A stretch of DNA of 58,241 nucleotides from Amedibacillus dolichus DSM 3991 (GTDB lineage Bacteria > Bacillota_I > Bacilli_A > Erysipelotrichales > Erysipelotrichaceae): contig NZ_DS483463.1 of the NCBI RefSeq assembly GCF_000154285.1, forward strand, positions 1-58,241, read 5' to 3'. The notes under the pieces are model-generated. The model did no database searches, was not told where the DNA came from, and worked only from the letters and a program-made list of their open reading frames with translations. A program made the position numbers and the translations under genes. The stretch's first letter is position 1; each line of letters opens with the position of its first letter. Shown here piece after piece: positions 24,260-33,266 of the stretch.

Positions 24260-25348
24260 ATGGCAAGACTAGGTATATCAATCTATCCGGAGCATGCAAG
24301 CTTAGAGGAAAATATAGGCTATATTCAAAAAGCAGCAAAGTGTGGCTTTACAAGAATATTCAGCTGCCTGTTAAGCTTGAAAGATAAGAGCGATGAAGAA
24401 ATTAAGAGTATGTTTTTAGCATTGTCTAAGGAGGCGCATACCTGTGGAATGGAAATCTTTGTCGATGTATCACCGGCAGTGTTCGCAAAGCTGCATATCA
24501 GCTATGAGGATCTAAGCTTTTTTGAAAGCATACAGGTAGATGGGATTCGATTAGATGAAGGGTTTGGTGGCTTAAAGGAAGCACAAATGACGCATAATCC
24601 ACAAAAGCTGATAATAGAGCTAAACGCATCATTACATAATGGTATGATTGCGAATGTGGTTTCGCATCAACCGGATAAAAGTCATTTAACAACCTGTCAT
24701 AATTTTTATCCGCAGCGATACAGTGGTTTATCATTAAAGCATTTTCAAAGCTGTAATGCCGATATCCGAAAGCTAGGTTTAAGGATTGCTGCCTTTGTAG
24801 GTTCCCAAAACCCGAATGCGTATGGACCTTGGCCGCTGACAAACGGTTTATGTACTTTGGAAATGCATCGCAATTTACCATTAGATGTACAGGTTCGTCA
24901 TCTCTTGGCAATGGGAGAGGTAGATGATATTATCATTGCAAATGCGATGGCGTATGATGAGGAGCTAGAGCAACTTGCACAGCTGAATGGTGGGGTGTTT
25001 AGCTTACGTATTGCATTGGAAAAGAAGCTTAGTGAAGTAGAATATAAAATCTTATATGAAAGCGAGCATTTTGTTCGAGGTGATGTAAGTGAATATATGT
25101 ATCGCTCTACCCAAACACGTGTAACTTATGCATCAGAAAAGCTACCAAGTGGAAATACACGCGCAATGAAAAGAGGGGATATTGTTATTGTGAATGAAGC
25201 GGATTCTCGCTATAAGGGGGAATTGCACATTGTGCTGCAGGATATGGAAAATGATGGTCGTAAAAATGTAGTAGGACATATTTTGGAAAATGAACTGTTT
25301 TTACTTGACTATTTACAGCCATGGCAAACTTTTCAATTTCTGAAATAA
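24260..25348 (+). CDS. mupG: MupG/DUF871 family TIM-barrel glycosidase (6-phospho-muramidase-like)
   Basis: A 362-residue protein of the DUF871 family, whose characterised member MupG of Staphylococcus aureus splits MurNAc-6-phosphate-GlcNAc into MurNAc-6P and GlcNAc. The TIM-barrel pattern is visible: LGISIYPEHASLEENIGYIQKAAKCGFTRIFSCLLS at the start, VDVSPAVFAKL, DGIRLDEGFGG, IIELNAS, HNFYPQRYSGLS, and FVGSQNPNAYGPWPLTNGLCTLEMHR; the C-terminal domain has a CPA-like beta barrel (TRAMKRGDIVIVNEADSRYKGELHIVLQD). Position after a disaccharide PTS fits cleavage of the imported 6-phospho-disaccharide. No murQ etherase is present in the operon, so the product may differ from MurNAc-6P. Confidence 0.85.
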   Translation: MARLGISIYPEHASLEENIGYIQKAAKCGFTRIFSCLLSLKDKSDEEIKSMFLALSKEAHTCGMEIFVDVSPAVFAKLHISYEDLSFFESIQVDGIRLDEGFGGLKEAQMTHNPQKLIIELNASLHNGMIANVVSHQPDKSHLTTCHNFYPQRYSGLSLKHFQSCNADIRKLGLRIAAFVGSQNPNAYGPWPLTNGLCTLEMHRNLPLDVQVRHLLAMGEVDDIIIANAMAYDEELEQLAQLNGGVFSLRIALEKKLSEVEYKILYESEHFVRGDVSEYMYRSTQTRVTYASEKLPSGNTRAMKRGDIVIVNEADSRYKGELHIVLQDMENDGRKNVVGHILENELFLLDYLQPWQTFQFLK

Positions 25349-25375
25349 ATAGATATGAATGCAAAGAGGTATTGT

Positions 25376-26053
25376 ATGGATATGAAAAAGCCGATTTATC
25401 AACAAATCAAAGAAGAATTGCAAGCATATATTGAAGGTTTAGCGGCGAATACGCCTATTCCGGGAGAGCGGGAGCTGGCAGCGCGATTTCATGTTTCACG
25501 TATGACCTTGCGTAAAGCGGTAGCTCAGCTGGAGCAGGAAGGGTATTTATATCGCGAGATGAATCGCGGAACCTTTGTAGCGGATAAGAAACTGCGTAAG
25601 CAGGCTAATATCGTTCCCAGCTTGGAAGCAGATCACTGCTATCGCTATAAAATTTTATATTTTGATATTAAGGAACGCAGTGAAAGTGATGTTCAATACA
25701 ATTTGGAAATTGCTTTCGATGAATATATACTACGTGTTGTACGCTTGGTATTAAATGAGAATATACCGGTGTGTATTGAAGAAATCTACTGTGCGCGTAA
25801 AAATATCAGTGATGAGCAATTGGGCAATTTAAATGCATTTTTAAACATGGATCAATATACGCAAAAAGGAAGTATCCGACAAACCTTTCTACCGATGATG
25901 ATACCCACACAATATGCAAGTCTTTTACATTTGAAAATCAATACCCCGATTATTCGTGTTGATTCTTTGATTCATAAAAAAGACGGTCGGCCGTTTATTT
26001 ATATTAAATCCTACAATCACCCGGAAATGAAACGAATTGAGATCACTATATAA
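25376..26053 (+). CDS. GntR (HutC branch) transcriptional repressor
   Basis: A 225-residue regulator with an N-terminal winged helix (YQQIKEELQAYIEGLAANTPIPGERELAARFHVSRMTLRKAVAQLEQEGYLYREMNRGTFVAD, about residues 7-70) and a C-terminal UTRA effector domain (RYKILYFDIKERSES, then RVVRLVLNENIPVCIEEIYCA, RVDSLIHKKDGRPFIYIKSYNHP). UTRA domains sense phosphosugars or related metabolites. The ATG at 25376 has AGAGGT just upstream and is preferred over 25355. As last gene of the operon, it probably binds the GTGGTATATACCAC palindrome at 21407-21420. Confidence 0.9.
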   Translation: MDMKKPIYQQIKEELQAYIEGLAANTPIPGERELAARFHVSRMTLRKAVAQLEQEGYLYREMNRGTFVADKKLRKQANIVPSLEADHCYRYKILYFDIKERSESDVQYNLEIAFDEYILRVVRLVLNENIPVCIEEIYCARKNISDEQLGNLNAFLNMDQYTQKGSIRQTFLPMMIPTQYASLLHLKINTPIIRVDSLIHKKDGRPFIYIKSYNHPEMKRIEITI

Positions 26054-26056
26054 AAT

Positions 26057-26086
26057 AAAAAGACCTCAGGGGGATTGAGGTCTTTT
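26057..26086 (+). terminator. PTS-mupG operon terminator
   Basis: AAAAGACCTCA (26058-26068) pairs with TGAGGTCTTTT (26076-26086), 11 bp, ending in Ts. Confidence 0.9.
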
Positions 26087-26384
26087 CGCTTCTAAAACGG
26101 GGGATTTTAGAAGTTATTTTATGTAAGAATAAACAATATACTTTGCGATAGTAGTGCTGTCCATAACCAAATTAAAAGGAGACAATTTGTTTTTATAAAT
26201 TTATAAACAGACAGCAGCTATTCTTCCTTGGAACAATGAAGATCACATATGCTTAGCAATATCTATTCTACATAAAATTCATGAGAATTATAAGGGATAA
26301 AAAAATGCTTGTCAAGCTATTTAAGATGTAAAAGTGTTGCTTTTTCTTTGAAATGTAGAAGAACAATAAAATATCGCAAAAAGA
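26087..26384. other. Non-coding gap with a copied RBS segment
   Basis: No gene is seen here. A 20-nt stretch (CAAATTAAAAGGAGACAATT, 26168-26187) is identical to the segment right before the EIIC start (21753-21772) but no open frame follows. It may be the remnant of an old duplication. Confidence 0.4.
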
Positions 26385-26404
26385 AAACGTGCACGGGCAC
26401 GTTT
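26385..26404. terminator. Terminator hairpin after pepF
   Basis: AAACGTGC (26385-26392) pairs with GCACGTTT (26397-26404), loop ACGG; T-runs on the plus strand (26401-26406) and A-rich flank for the minus strand gene. Confidence 0.7.
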
Positions 26405-26414
26405 TTATAAATAC

Positions 26415-28187
26415 TTAAGAGAGCTTGCTTTCCGTAGCGGCTAAGAAGCTTTCAATATCCGCTTTGCATGTTTCCAAAGCACTTCTCCAGAAGCTTACAT
26501 CTGTAAGATCAATATCGGCAATACGTGCGACATCTTCAACACTTGAAACCGTAGTAGCATTTAATAGCTTACGATATTTTTCCACAAAGCCATCACCTAG
26601 CTCTTTATATTTGACGATCAAACCTCTTGCGAATAAACCACCGAAGGCATAAGGGAAGTTGTAGAAGCTTAGGTGCGAAGAATAATAGTGAGATTTACAG
26701 ATCCACATATATGGGTGCATATAGTTTTCATCTAATCCATCACCATAGCCTTGCTTTTGTGCATCGAGCATAATTGCCTCTAATTCATCTGGGAACATAA
26801 AGCCGTTTCTCTTGCGATTGAATACCTCACTTTCAAATACATAGCGAGAATAAATATCACACATAATTTGAGCAAGATCCTGCAGCTGTGTTTCCATAAG
26901 AGCGATTTTTTCATCGCCTTCACTTTCTTCGATTAAAGCATTCATGATGATGTTTTCATTAAAGGTTGAAGCTGTTTCGGCAACCGGCATAGAGTAATCC
27001 CAGTTAAGCGGGCGATGATTCTCGCTCATCATACCATGATATGCATGTCCTAGCTCATGTGCCAATGTAACAATATCACCCAATCCACCATCAAAATTTG
27101 TTAAAATACGGCTTTGCTTAGCGAATTGCAGGTTGGCACAAAAGGCTCCTCCGACCTTTCCGTTTCGTGGAAAGAAATCGATCCATTTTTCATCAAAGGC
27201 TTTTTCCATCATATCTGCCATATCCGGAGCAAATGGACGGAAATGAGAAATCAGATATTGTTTAGCATCTTCCACACTAAACTTTTTGTTGCTGGTGCCA
27301 AATGGTAATGGTGCGAATAGATCATACCAAGGCAAGCCGTTCTTATGACCTAGCAGCTCTGCTTTACGGCGTAAGTATTTATGGAAGATCGGCATGTATT
27401 CCTTCATTGCGCAAAGCATTGCGTCAAGTGTAGCTTTCTGCATGCGGGATTGCTTTAGCGTCATATCCAATGGACTTTCATATCCACGTAAATCACATTC
27501 CGTAATGACCTGTGCTTTGATATTGTTTAGGGAAAAGGCGATGGCATCACGTATTTTTTGATAGCTGGCCAATTCCGCTTCGTAGGCACTTTTACGTACT
27601 TGTGCATCGCTGTCATAGGCAAGGTTGCGAATATGGGAAAGGTTGGTTTTTTCATTGTTGTAATCGACCTCAAGTGTACTTGTAAGATAGCTTTGAAGAT
27701 TTCCCCAAGCATTTCCTCCGCTGATGTCCATTTTCGTAAGTACTTCTTCTACTTCGTTGCTTAGCAAATAAGCACCGTCTCCTTTTAATTCGTGTAAATA
27801 GAAGCTATATTCCTTTAACAAATCATCAGCTTCAATGCAAGCATCTAGTTCTTTGGTTTCTGCGACAAAGCGATTCATGGCAGCCATGGCTTTTGAACCT
27901 CGACTTTGTAACTGCATAACCTTCTCCAATTCACTGGCGATATCAGCGTCCTTGGTGTTAGTGGATTGACGTAAGCTTAAATACTCACTTAGCTTATAGG
28001 CGCTTAGCAGCAAGCGCTCTTGCAATTCAATGATATGAACCAATGTTTCCTTTTCGTTTTCATGCGACATGCTATCGACAAAGTCATTCATTTCCGTAAG
28101 TGTTTTCTGCAATGTCTCCATATCATTTGCATAAGCGGGATCATCAAGTCCTTTATAAAGGACATCTAAAGACCATTCATTCATCAT
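26415..28187 (-). CDS. pepF: M3B family oligoendopeptidase F
   Basis: A 590-residue cytoplasmic zinc peptidase that degrades short peptides, likely those brought in by the Opp importer. The zinc motif is TLAHELGHAYHGMM (about residue 375) with the third ligand Glu in MPVAETASTFNENII; the N-terminal helical domain (NDFVDSMSHENEKETLVHI) and the C-terminal GGLFARGLIVKYKELGDGFVEKY are typical of the pepF/M3 branch. The ATG pair at the start follows GGAGGAATGTA. The gene follows an M42 aminopeptidase with a terminator between, so it is a separate or partly read-through unit. Confidence 0.95.
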   Translation of the reverse strand: MMNEWSLDVLYKGLDDPAYANDMETLQKTLTEMNDFVDSMSHENEKETLVHIIELQERLLLSAYKLSEYLSLRQSTNTKDADIASELEKVMQLQSRGSKAMAAMNRFVAETKELDACIEADDLLKEYSFYLHELKGDGAYLLSNEVEEVLTKMDISGGNAWGNLQSYLTSTLEVDYNNEKTNLSHIRNLAYDSDAQVRKSAYEAELASYQKIRDAIAFSLNNIKAQVITECDLRGYESPLDMTLKQSRMQKATLDAMLCAMKEYMPIFHKYLRRKAELLGHKNGLPWYDLFAPLPFGTSNKKFSVEDAKQYLISHFRPFAPDMADMMEKAFDEKWIDFFPRNGKVGGAFCANLQFAKQSRILTNFDGGLGDIVTLAHELGHAYHGMMSENHRPLNWDYSMPVAETASTFNENIIMNALIEESEGDEKIALMETQLQDLAQIMCDIYSRYVFESEVFNRKRNGFMFPDELEAIMLDAQKQGYGDGLDENYMHPYMWICKSHYYSSHLSFYNFPYAFGGLFARGLIVKYKELGDGFVEKYRKLLNATTVSSVEDVARIADIDLTDVSFWRSALETCKADIESFLAATESKLS

Positions 28188-28271
28188 TACATTCCTCCAT
28201 TCATGTCTGTATTATCTATTATAGCATAAAATAAAAGGCATCATGCGATAATCCTATAAAGATGAAAATGT

Positions 28272-28298
28272 AAAAAAACGAAGCACTAGGACTTCGTT
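28272..28298 (-). terminator. Terminator of the pyrR-M42 unit
   Basis: On the minus strand AACGAAG pairs with CTTCGTT (28292-28298 with 28277-28283) and is followed by a run of seven Ts. The M42 stop codon lies in the loop. Confidence 0.85.
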
Positions 28299-29323
28299 TC
28301 GTTGATAAGATAGGCTAAGATCAGCTTCATTGTTTGACATACTCCGTCAATATGTGTACGTTCCATGCCATGTGATGCATGAACGCCGGGACCGATCAAT
28401 GCTCCTTTGATATCATTTCCGCCGTTACGGGCAGCACTGACATCAGAACCATACATCGGATAAATATCCACTGCGTAGCTTAGCTCTGCTTTTTTTGCCA
28501 ATTCGATTAAACGAGTTGTAAATTCATAATCGTAAGGACCGCTGGAATCTTTGGCACATATACTGACATCGTATTCACTGCAAGCCAAATCTTCACCGAT
28601 ACAGCCCATATCGACAGCTAATAGCTCACTTATTTCTTTTGGAATATAGGCCATACCATGACCGACTTCTTCATAGGTACTCATCATGATGATCGTATCA
28701 TAAGCAGGTGTCAACTTTTGTTCATACAGCTCCTTAAGAACTCCGATAAGTGCGGATACACTGATTTTATCGTCTAAAAAGCGTGATTTGATAAATCCGC
28801 TATCGGTGATTTGAACCTTTGGATCAATGGCTACAAAATCTCCGTTTTGAATGCCTAGCTTTTGTGTATCCTCTTTTGATTTGACAACTTCATCAATGCG
28901 GACTTCCATATTGTCGATGGTTCTCTGTTTACTAGAAGCGTCTTTATATACATGGGCAGCCGGAGAAGTGGATAAGATCGTTCCACTATATGCTTTGCCA
29001 TCTCTTGTATAAATACGACAATATTCACCGTCAAGGGTTGGAATAAGTGGACCACCTAAATTGGTAAGCGCTAGTTTTCCATCTGCTTTAATAGAGCGTA
29101 CCATAAGTCCTAAGGTATCGCAATGGGCACAAAGTCCGACTGTTTTATCATGACTTTTCCCTTCTACATAAATGAGCAGATTTCCTTTATTGGTGCGCTT
29201 TGTACGATACCCCATGGATTGTACTTCCTGTTCTACAAAGGAAATTGCTTGTTGCGTATAACCGGTAGGAGAGTCGATGGATAATAACTCCTTGGCAAAT
29301 TGTAACACATATTCTTTCTGCAT
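28286..29323 (-). CDS. M42 family glutamyl/leucyl-type aminopeptidase
   Basis: A 345-residue metallo-aminopeptidase of the M42 family (FrvX/PepA/TET type), which trims N-terminal residues from peptides in large oligomers. Metal and catalytic motifs: VGLCAHCDTLG (about 62), SRFLDDKISV (Asp ligand, about 180), STYEEVGHGM (catalytic Glu pair, about 215), AVDMG (about 235) and GVHASHGMERTHIDG near the end (His ligand). The start ATG follows AAAGGAGGACATT. It lies 11 bp downstream of pyrR in the same direction and probably shares its transcript. Confidence 0.93.
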   Translation of the reverse strand: MQKEYVLQFAKELLSIDSPTGYTQQAISFVEQEVQSMGYRTKRTNKGNLLIYVEGKSHDKTVGLCAHCDTLGLMVRSIKADGKLALTNLGGPLIPTLDGEYCRIYTRDGKAYSGTILSTSPAAHVYKDASSKQRTIDNMEVRIDEVVKSKEDTQKLGIQNGDFVAIDPKVQITDSGFIKSRFLDDKISVSALIGVLKELYEQKLTPAYDTIIMMSTYEEVGHGMAYIPKEISELLAVDMGCIGEDLACSEYDVSICAKDSSGPYDYEFTTRLIELAKKAELSYAVDIYPMYGSDVSAARNGGNDIKGALIGPGVHASHGMERTHIDGVCQTMKLILAYLINETKS

Positions 29324-29334
29324 AATGTCCTCCT

Positions 29335-29844
29335 TTAATTTAAAATATATACACCATCACTGCCGTCGATTTCTTTAACCTTGACCTTGATGATTTCATC
29401 AATCGAGCTTGGAATGTTTTTTCCGATATAATCGGCGCGAATCGGTAATTCCCGATGCCCGCGATCTACCAAAACGGCGAGCTGAATTTCTTTGGCACGC
29501 CCGAAATACATGATCGCGTCCATGGCAGCTCGAACGGTTCTTCCTTTAAATAAAACGTCGTCTACTAGGATTACTTTTTTATCTTTTACGGGAAGCTTGG
29601 CTTTTGGCAGTGGAGATGGATTTACATGGTCGTCGCGCCAATGAAAAACATCAAGGGCGTAGCATTCGAGCTGCTTTCCTTCTACTTGGGCGATATGCTC
29701 GCATAAGCGCTTGGCTAATACCTCACCACGTGTTTTGATTCCGACCAATACAATATCCTCGATTCCTTTGTTGTGTTCGATAATTTCATGTGTAATACGG
29801 CGCAAAGAGCGCTGCATTCCTAAGGCATCTATGATTTCCTTCAA
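29335..29844 (-). CDS. pyrR: PyrR-type pyrimidine regulator / uracil phosphoribosyltransferase
   Basis: A 169-residue PyrR-family phosphoribosyltransferase. PyrR attenuates pyr operons by binding mRNA when UMP is abundant, and has weak UPRTase activity. The order of motifs matches: RRITHEIIEHNKGIEDIVLVGIKTRGEVLAKRLCEHIAQVEGK, the PRPP loop VILVDDVLFKGRTVRAAMDAI (about 95-115), and LAVLVDRGHRELPIRADYIGKNIPSS. The region after EGK differs from the usual ITLYRDD (here DVFHWRDDHV). The start is a TTG at 29844, which restores the family N-terminus; the RBS is poor. No pyrimidine biosynthesis genes or PyrR target hairpins are nearby. Confidence 0.88.
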   Translation of the reverse strand: MKEIIDALGMQRSLRRITHEIIEHNKGIEDIVLVGIKTRGEVLAKRLCEHIAQVEGKQLECYALDVFHWRDDHVNPSPLPKAKLPVKDKKVILVDDVLFKGRTVRAAMDAIMYFGRAKEIQLAVLVDRGHRELPIRADYIGKNIPSSIDEIIKVKVKEIDGSDGVYILN

Positions 29845-30156
29845 TTTTTAAAACCTGCCTTTCTTTCATTACTTTTAGTATAACGAATTGCCTGCTTTTC
29901 TGCAATCCTTTCCAAGAATATGAGAGTATTTTCGTTTGATAAGACAGTGCTTTTGATGGATTGATATGGATAAAACGATAGTTTTTTGATTGGAATGCTA
30001 AAAAAGTAGAGGATAGCGGTGGATATATGTTTTGCGGATATAGAAACATTTGATGGGGAATGGTATAATAGGCGTGTTGATGCAAAGAAAAATATCAAGG
30101 TATGAAATAATATAGATTTCATGAAAAATATTAAAAATGTGAGGAGTTATAGAAAT

Positions 30157-30615
30157 ATGATACATGTGCTTTTCGTATGTCATGGTAATATTTGCCGCAG
30201 TACCATGAGTCAGTTCGTGATGCAGTATTTAGTTGAAGCGCAGCAGCTGCAAGATCAATTTTATATTGATTCAGCAGCTACCAGTCGTGAAGAAATCGGC
30301 AATGATGTACACTATGGTACAAAGGCTAAATTAAGGGAAATGAATATACCGTTCACGCATCACGCTGCTCGCCAAATGACGAAAAAGGACTATACGGATT
30401 TCGATTATTTAATCGGTATGGACGAAGCCAATTTGCGCAATATGCAGCGTATTAGCGGTGGCGATCCACAGCATAAGATATATAGCTTGTTAAGCTTTGC
30501 TGGTCGCAGAGATAGTATTGCAGATCCATGGTATACCGGCAATTTTGATGCGACTTTTCAAGATGTATGGGAAGGCTGCAATGCATTATTGGAAACATTA
30601 AAAAAAGAGCTTTAG
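30157..30615 (+). CDS. Low-molecular-weight protein tyrosine phosphatase
   Basis: A 152-residue LMW-PTP. The catalytic P-loop VCHGNICRSTMSQF (C-x5-R, Cys at residue 8) opens the protein and the general-acid Asp lies in ADPWYTGNFDATF (about residue 127). The family dephosphorylates tyrosine (or arginine) on proteins and often regulates exopolysaccharide systems, which are not seen here. The ATG at 30157 has GAGGAG 10 nt upstream; the in-frame ATG at 30121 would add 12 residues not found in the family. It diverges from pyrR. Confidence 0.93.
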   Translation: MIHVLFVCHGNICRSTMSQFVMQYLVEAQQLQDQFYIDSAATSREEIGNDVHYGTKAKLREMNIPFTHHAARQMTKKDYTDFDYLIGMDEANLRNMQRISGGDPQHKIYSLLSFAGRRDSIADPWYTGNFDATFQDVWEGCNALLETLKKEL

Positions 30616-30645
30616 TATTGGTTATGATAAGTTAGGAATAAATAG

Positions 30646-30680
30646 AGGGAAGCAGATAGAAAATATCGGCTTCCCTTTTT
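30646..30680 (+). terminator. Terminator after the phosphatase gene
   Basis: AGGGAAGC (30646-30653) pairs with GCTTCCCT (30669-30676), followed by Ts. The rest of the gap to 30906 shows no gene. Confidence 0.8.
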
Positions 30681-30906
30681 ATCAAAAATATCAATATTTT
30701 TATAGTACGTAATTTCAATCATTTGCTAATTACATAATAGTAGTATTTATAGTAGCTTTATTTCTGACCTATACCTTTTAAGCTTTCGCATATCCTTAAC
30801 CAAATATGGCAATGTGATGTCCGGCATGTATGAAGTATATTTTCTATACGAAATCTGTTTTTACTACTCTCATTGTTTAAGCAACTGTTAAATCCATAAT
30901 ATATGG

Positions 30907-31497
30907 TTATTGATTGCCTTCATCGCTTTCGTTTGAATCCATTGCTGTTTCGTCCATTGCCGCATGAATCATTTTTTGTGTAATGGTAAATTCTGCTTTC
31001 TTACCGGAAGCTGCCTCAATCGTAAGGGTATAGGTGGCAGTGTTATCAGCATTGAGTAAAAAGTAGACGGTGAAGTCGCCTTTTTGAATGTCAATAGGAC
31101 CGACGTTTGTTGTTGCACCATCTGTTAGATAAATTTTACCGTTTTCATCTCCGCTGCAAGTTAAATCTAAACGCAGCATATCATCATCAAGAGAGGCCTC
31201 CAAGCCGGATAGTGTAGCATCATAATCACCTTTTCGCTCACTCTCCTTTACTATCTCTTTTTGGTTGGAGGGAGTGGAAGCGGTATTGTCTTTTTCCTTC
31301 TTTGCTTGATCCTGCTTTGCATCATTCTTTGAGGTAGCTTCCTGTTGTGATGTGGAGGTTTGCTGTGAAGATTTTTCGGGCTTAAGCTTTTCCTCCTTAC
31401 TACAACCTGCTAGTCCGAATACAAGTGCTGCGATAAAGCATACCACGAATAGTTTTTTCCATAATACAATTTGTTTTTTCATAGCTATCATAAGCAT
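30907..31497 (-). CDS. Lipoprotein of unknown function
   Basis: A 196-residue secreted lipoprotein. The signal peptide (KKLFVVCFIAALVFGLAGC) ends in a lipobox LAGC with Cys near residue 32. A low-complexity Ser/Gln/Lys/Glu linker follows (about 35-85), then a small beta-rich domain (about 90-180: YDATLSGLEASLDDDMLRL onwards, IYLTDGATTNVGPIDIQKG, YFLLNADNTATYTLTIEAASG). I do not recognise the domain. An alternative start is the Met at residue 6 (MKKQIVL). It is a single gene on the minus strand, diverging from the antiporter gene. Confidence 0.75.
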   Translation of the reverse strand: MLMIAMKKQIVLWKKLFVVCFIAALVFGLAGCSKEEKLKPEKSSQQTSTSQQEATSKNDAKQDQAKKEKDNTASTPSNQKEIVKESERKGDYDATLSGLEASLDDDMLRLDLTCSGDENGKIYLTDGATTNVGPIDIQKGDFTVYFLLNADNTATYTLTIEAASGKKAEFTITQKMIHAAMDETAMDSNESDEGNQ

Positions 31498-31688
31498 GGA
31501 ATCCCATACTTCTCCTTAGCTTTATTGTATCACGCTTTTCTTTAAAAACAATATATAAGAGTATTGCATAGCCATCAGAAATGCAAAAGACCTACTAGGA
31601 AAAAGCAGGTAAAAATTGTGAAAAAAATAACGAATATCGGAAATCGAAAATGCTTAACGCTTTCATATAAATTTATGTTTTAAATTTA

Positions 31689-31716
31689 TTGCTTTTATCG
31701 AAAATGCGAGTATAAT
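31689..31716 (+). promoter_or_regulatory. Putative antiporter promoter
   Basis: TTGCTT (31689-31694), 16-nt spacer, TATAAT (31711-31716). Confidence 0.6.
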
Positions 31717-31742
31717 AGGTTTTTGTTTTTGGAGGAAATACT

Positions 31743-33038
31743 ATGGATTCTTATGGTTTTTTATTAGACGTTGCGCTTATTTTGATAAGTACAAAGCTAT
31801 TTGGCTTAATAACAAAGCGTATTGAAATGCCTCAGGTTGTTGGGGCGTTGTTAGCCGGAATTATTTTAGGTCCGGGTATGTTAGGAATTCTGCATGAAAC
31901 AGAATTTATGAATCAGATTGCGGAGATCGGTGTTATCGTGCTGATGTTTTCCGCCGGTTTGGAAACGGATATGGAGGAGCTTAAAAAGACCGGAGGCTCC
32001 AGCTTCGTAATTGCGGTCATCGGTGTACTTGTACCTCTTGCCTTCGGTTATGTGCTGACTTCTTTCTATAATACCAGTCCAAATGCCTTTTTGGAAAATA
32101 TGTTTATCGGTATTATCTTAACAGCAACCTCCGTAAGTATTACAGTTGAAACCCTAAAGGAAATGGGCAAGCTGAATACAGCAAGTGGAAATGCAATTTT
32201 AGGAGCTGCCTTAATTGATGATATCTTGGGGATTATCGGATTAACTGTAATTACCGGAATGGCAGATACAAGTGTAAATCTTATGGCTGTATTGTTGAAA
32301 ATCGTATTGTTCTTTGTATTTAGTGGTGTGGTTGGCTTCTTTGCTAGAAAGCTTGTTAAGTATTGGTTTGATCGCCACGATAATACTTTGCGTAGATTTT
32401 CCGTATTATCATTTGCATTCTGCTTGATTTTCGCTTATGTTGCAGAGCACTTCTTTGGTGTAGCCGATATTACCGGAGCCTTTATTGCCGGTTTGATTAT
32501 TTCCAATACAAGTAAATGTACGTATGTAGCATCACGTATCGAAACTTTATCTTATATGCTGATTTCACCGGTTTTCTTTGCTAGCATCGGATTGAAGGTC
32601 GTATTACCAGAACTAAGTACACAAATCTTGATCTTCTCTATCTTGCTTTGCGTTGCTGCATTGTTATCGAAAATTATCGGTTGTGGTTTAGGAGCTCGTT
32701 GCTGCGGCTTTACAAATGTACAGAGCGTACGTATCGGTGTCGGTATGATTTCACGTGGTGAGGTTGCCTTAATTGTTGCGTCTAAAGGAATTGCATTGGG
32801 ACTTATGCAGGAGCAATTCTTCGGACCGGTTATCATCATGGTTGTATTCACTACGGTAATTACACCAGTATTATTGAAATTTGTCTTTAAGGAGCGTGCA
32901 AATGATCCGGATATTGCGGCTGTTCATAGTGAATTGCTTGAGCATTATGAAGAAGTAGAGGCTTACGAGGCTGCTTCTCAGGCGATGTTGGATCAGCATA
33001 TTCGTATGAAAGAAAACGAAGCAACTCAAGAAAGTTAG
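31743..33038 (+). CDS. CPA2-family cation:proton antiporter
   Basis: A 431-residue membrane protein of the Kef/NapA-like CPA2 family with about 12-13 membrane segments. It shows the opening LDVALILISTKLFGLITKRIEMPQVVGALLAGIILGPGMLG, the second block IGVIVLMFSAGLETDMEEL, the ion-binding region LGAALIDDILGIIGL (the key Asp pair near residue 160) and GMISRGEVALIVASKGI. There is no C-terminal TrkA-N nucleotide domain, so it is not a full Kef K+ efflux protein; Na+/H+ or K+/H+ exchange is likely. RBS GGAGGAAATACT. It is monocistronic, ending at a terminator. Confidence 0.9.
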   Translation: MDSYGFLLDVALILISTKLFGLITKRIEMPQVVGALLAGIILGPGMLGILHETEFMNQIAEIGVIVLMFSAGLETDMEELKKTGGSSFVIAVIGVLVPLAFGYVLTSFYNTSPNAFLENMFIGIILTATSVSITVETLKEMGKLNTASGNAILGAALIDDILGIIGLTVITGMADTSVNLMAVLLKIVLFFVFSGVVGFFARKLVKYWFDRHDNTLRRFSVLSFAFCLIFAYVAEHFFGVADITGAFIAGLIISNTSKCTYVASRIETLSYMLISPVFFASIGLKVVLPELSTQILIFSILLCVAALLSKIIGCGLGARCCGFTNVQSVRIGVGMISRGEVALIVASKGIALGLMQEQFFGPVIIMVVFTTVITPVLLKFVFKERANDPDIAAVHSELLEHYEEVEAYEAASQAMLDQHIRMKENEATQES

Positions 33039-33062
33039 ATGTCCGATTGCGACATCTTTTTC
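33037..33062 (+). terminator. Antiporter gene terminator
   Basis: AGATGTC (33037-33043) pairs with GACATCT (33051-33057), followed by TTTTTC. Confidence 0.85.
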
Positions 33063-33096
33063 TTTATGTGGAGAAATTATAAAATGTAAAAAATAG

Positions 33097-33126
33097 TTAC
33101 TTATTTTTCAAGTTCTATGGTAAAAT
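33097..33126 (+). promoter_or_regulatory. Putative promoter of the riboswitch-permease operon
   Basis: TTACTT (33097-33102), 18-nt spacer, TAAAAT (33121-33126) with TG one base upstream. Confidence 0.5.
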
Positions 33127-33133
33127 AGTAACG

Positions 33134-33257
33134 TTTCGTATATTTCTGCTAGTATGGTGCAGATGTTTCTACCCCAAGCCAGACACTTTGGGACTACGAA
33201 TCAGTTTTTGTAATGAATGCTGATTCTCGTAAATCTGGTTGCGAGAATTTTTATTTT
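33134..33257 (+). promoter_or_regulatory. Purine (guanine-class) riboswitch with terminator platform
   Basis: The aptamer spans about 33134-33201. P1 pairs TTCGTA (33135-33140) with TACGAA (33195-33200); the conserved junction segments TATA, ATGG, GTTTCTACC and GACTACG are all present. The C in GACTACG at the ligand-pairing site indicates guanine/hypoxanthine rather than adenine. The platform contains GAATCAG/CTGATTC (antiterminator-like) that competes with the terminator ATTCTCG (33223-33229)/CGAGAAT (33242-33248) and a T-run to 33257. Bound purine should turn the operon off. Confidence 0.93.
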
Positions 33258-33266
33258 GGAGGAAGT

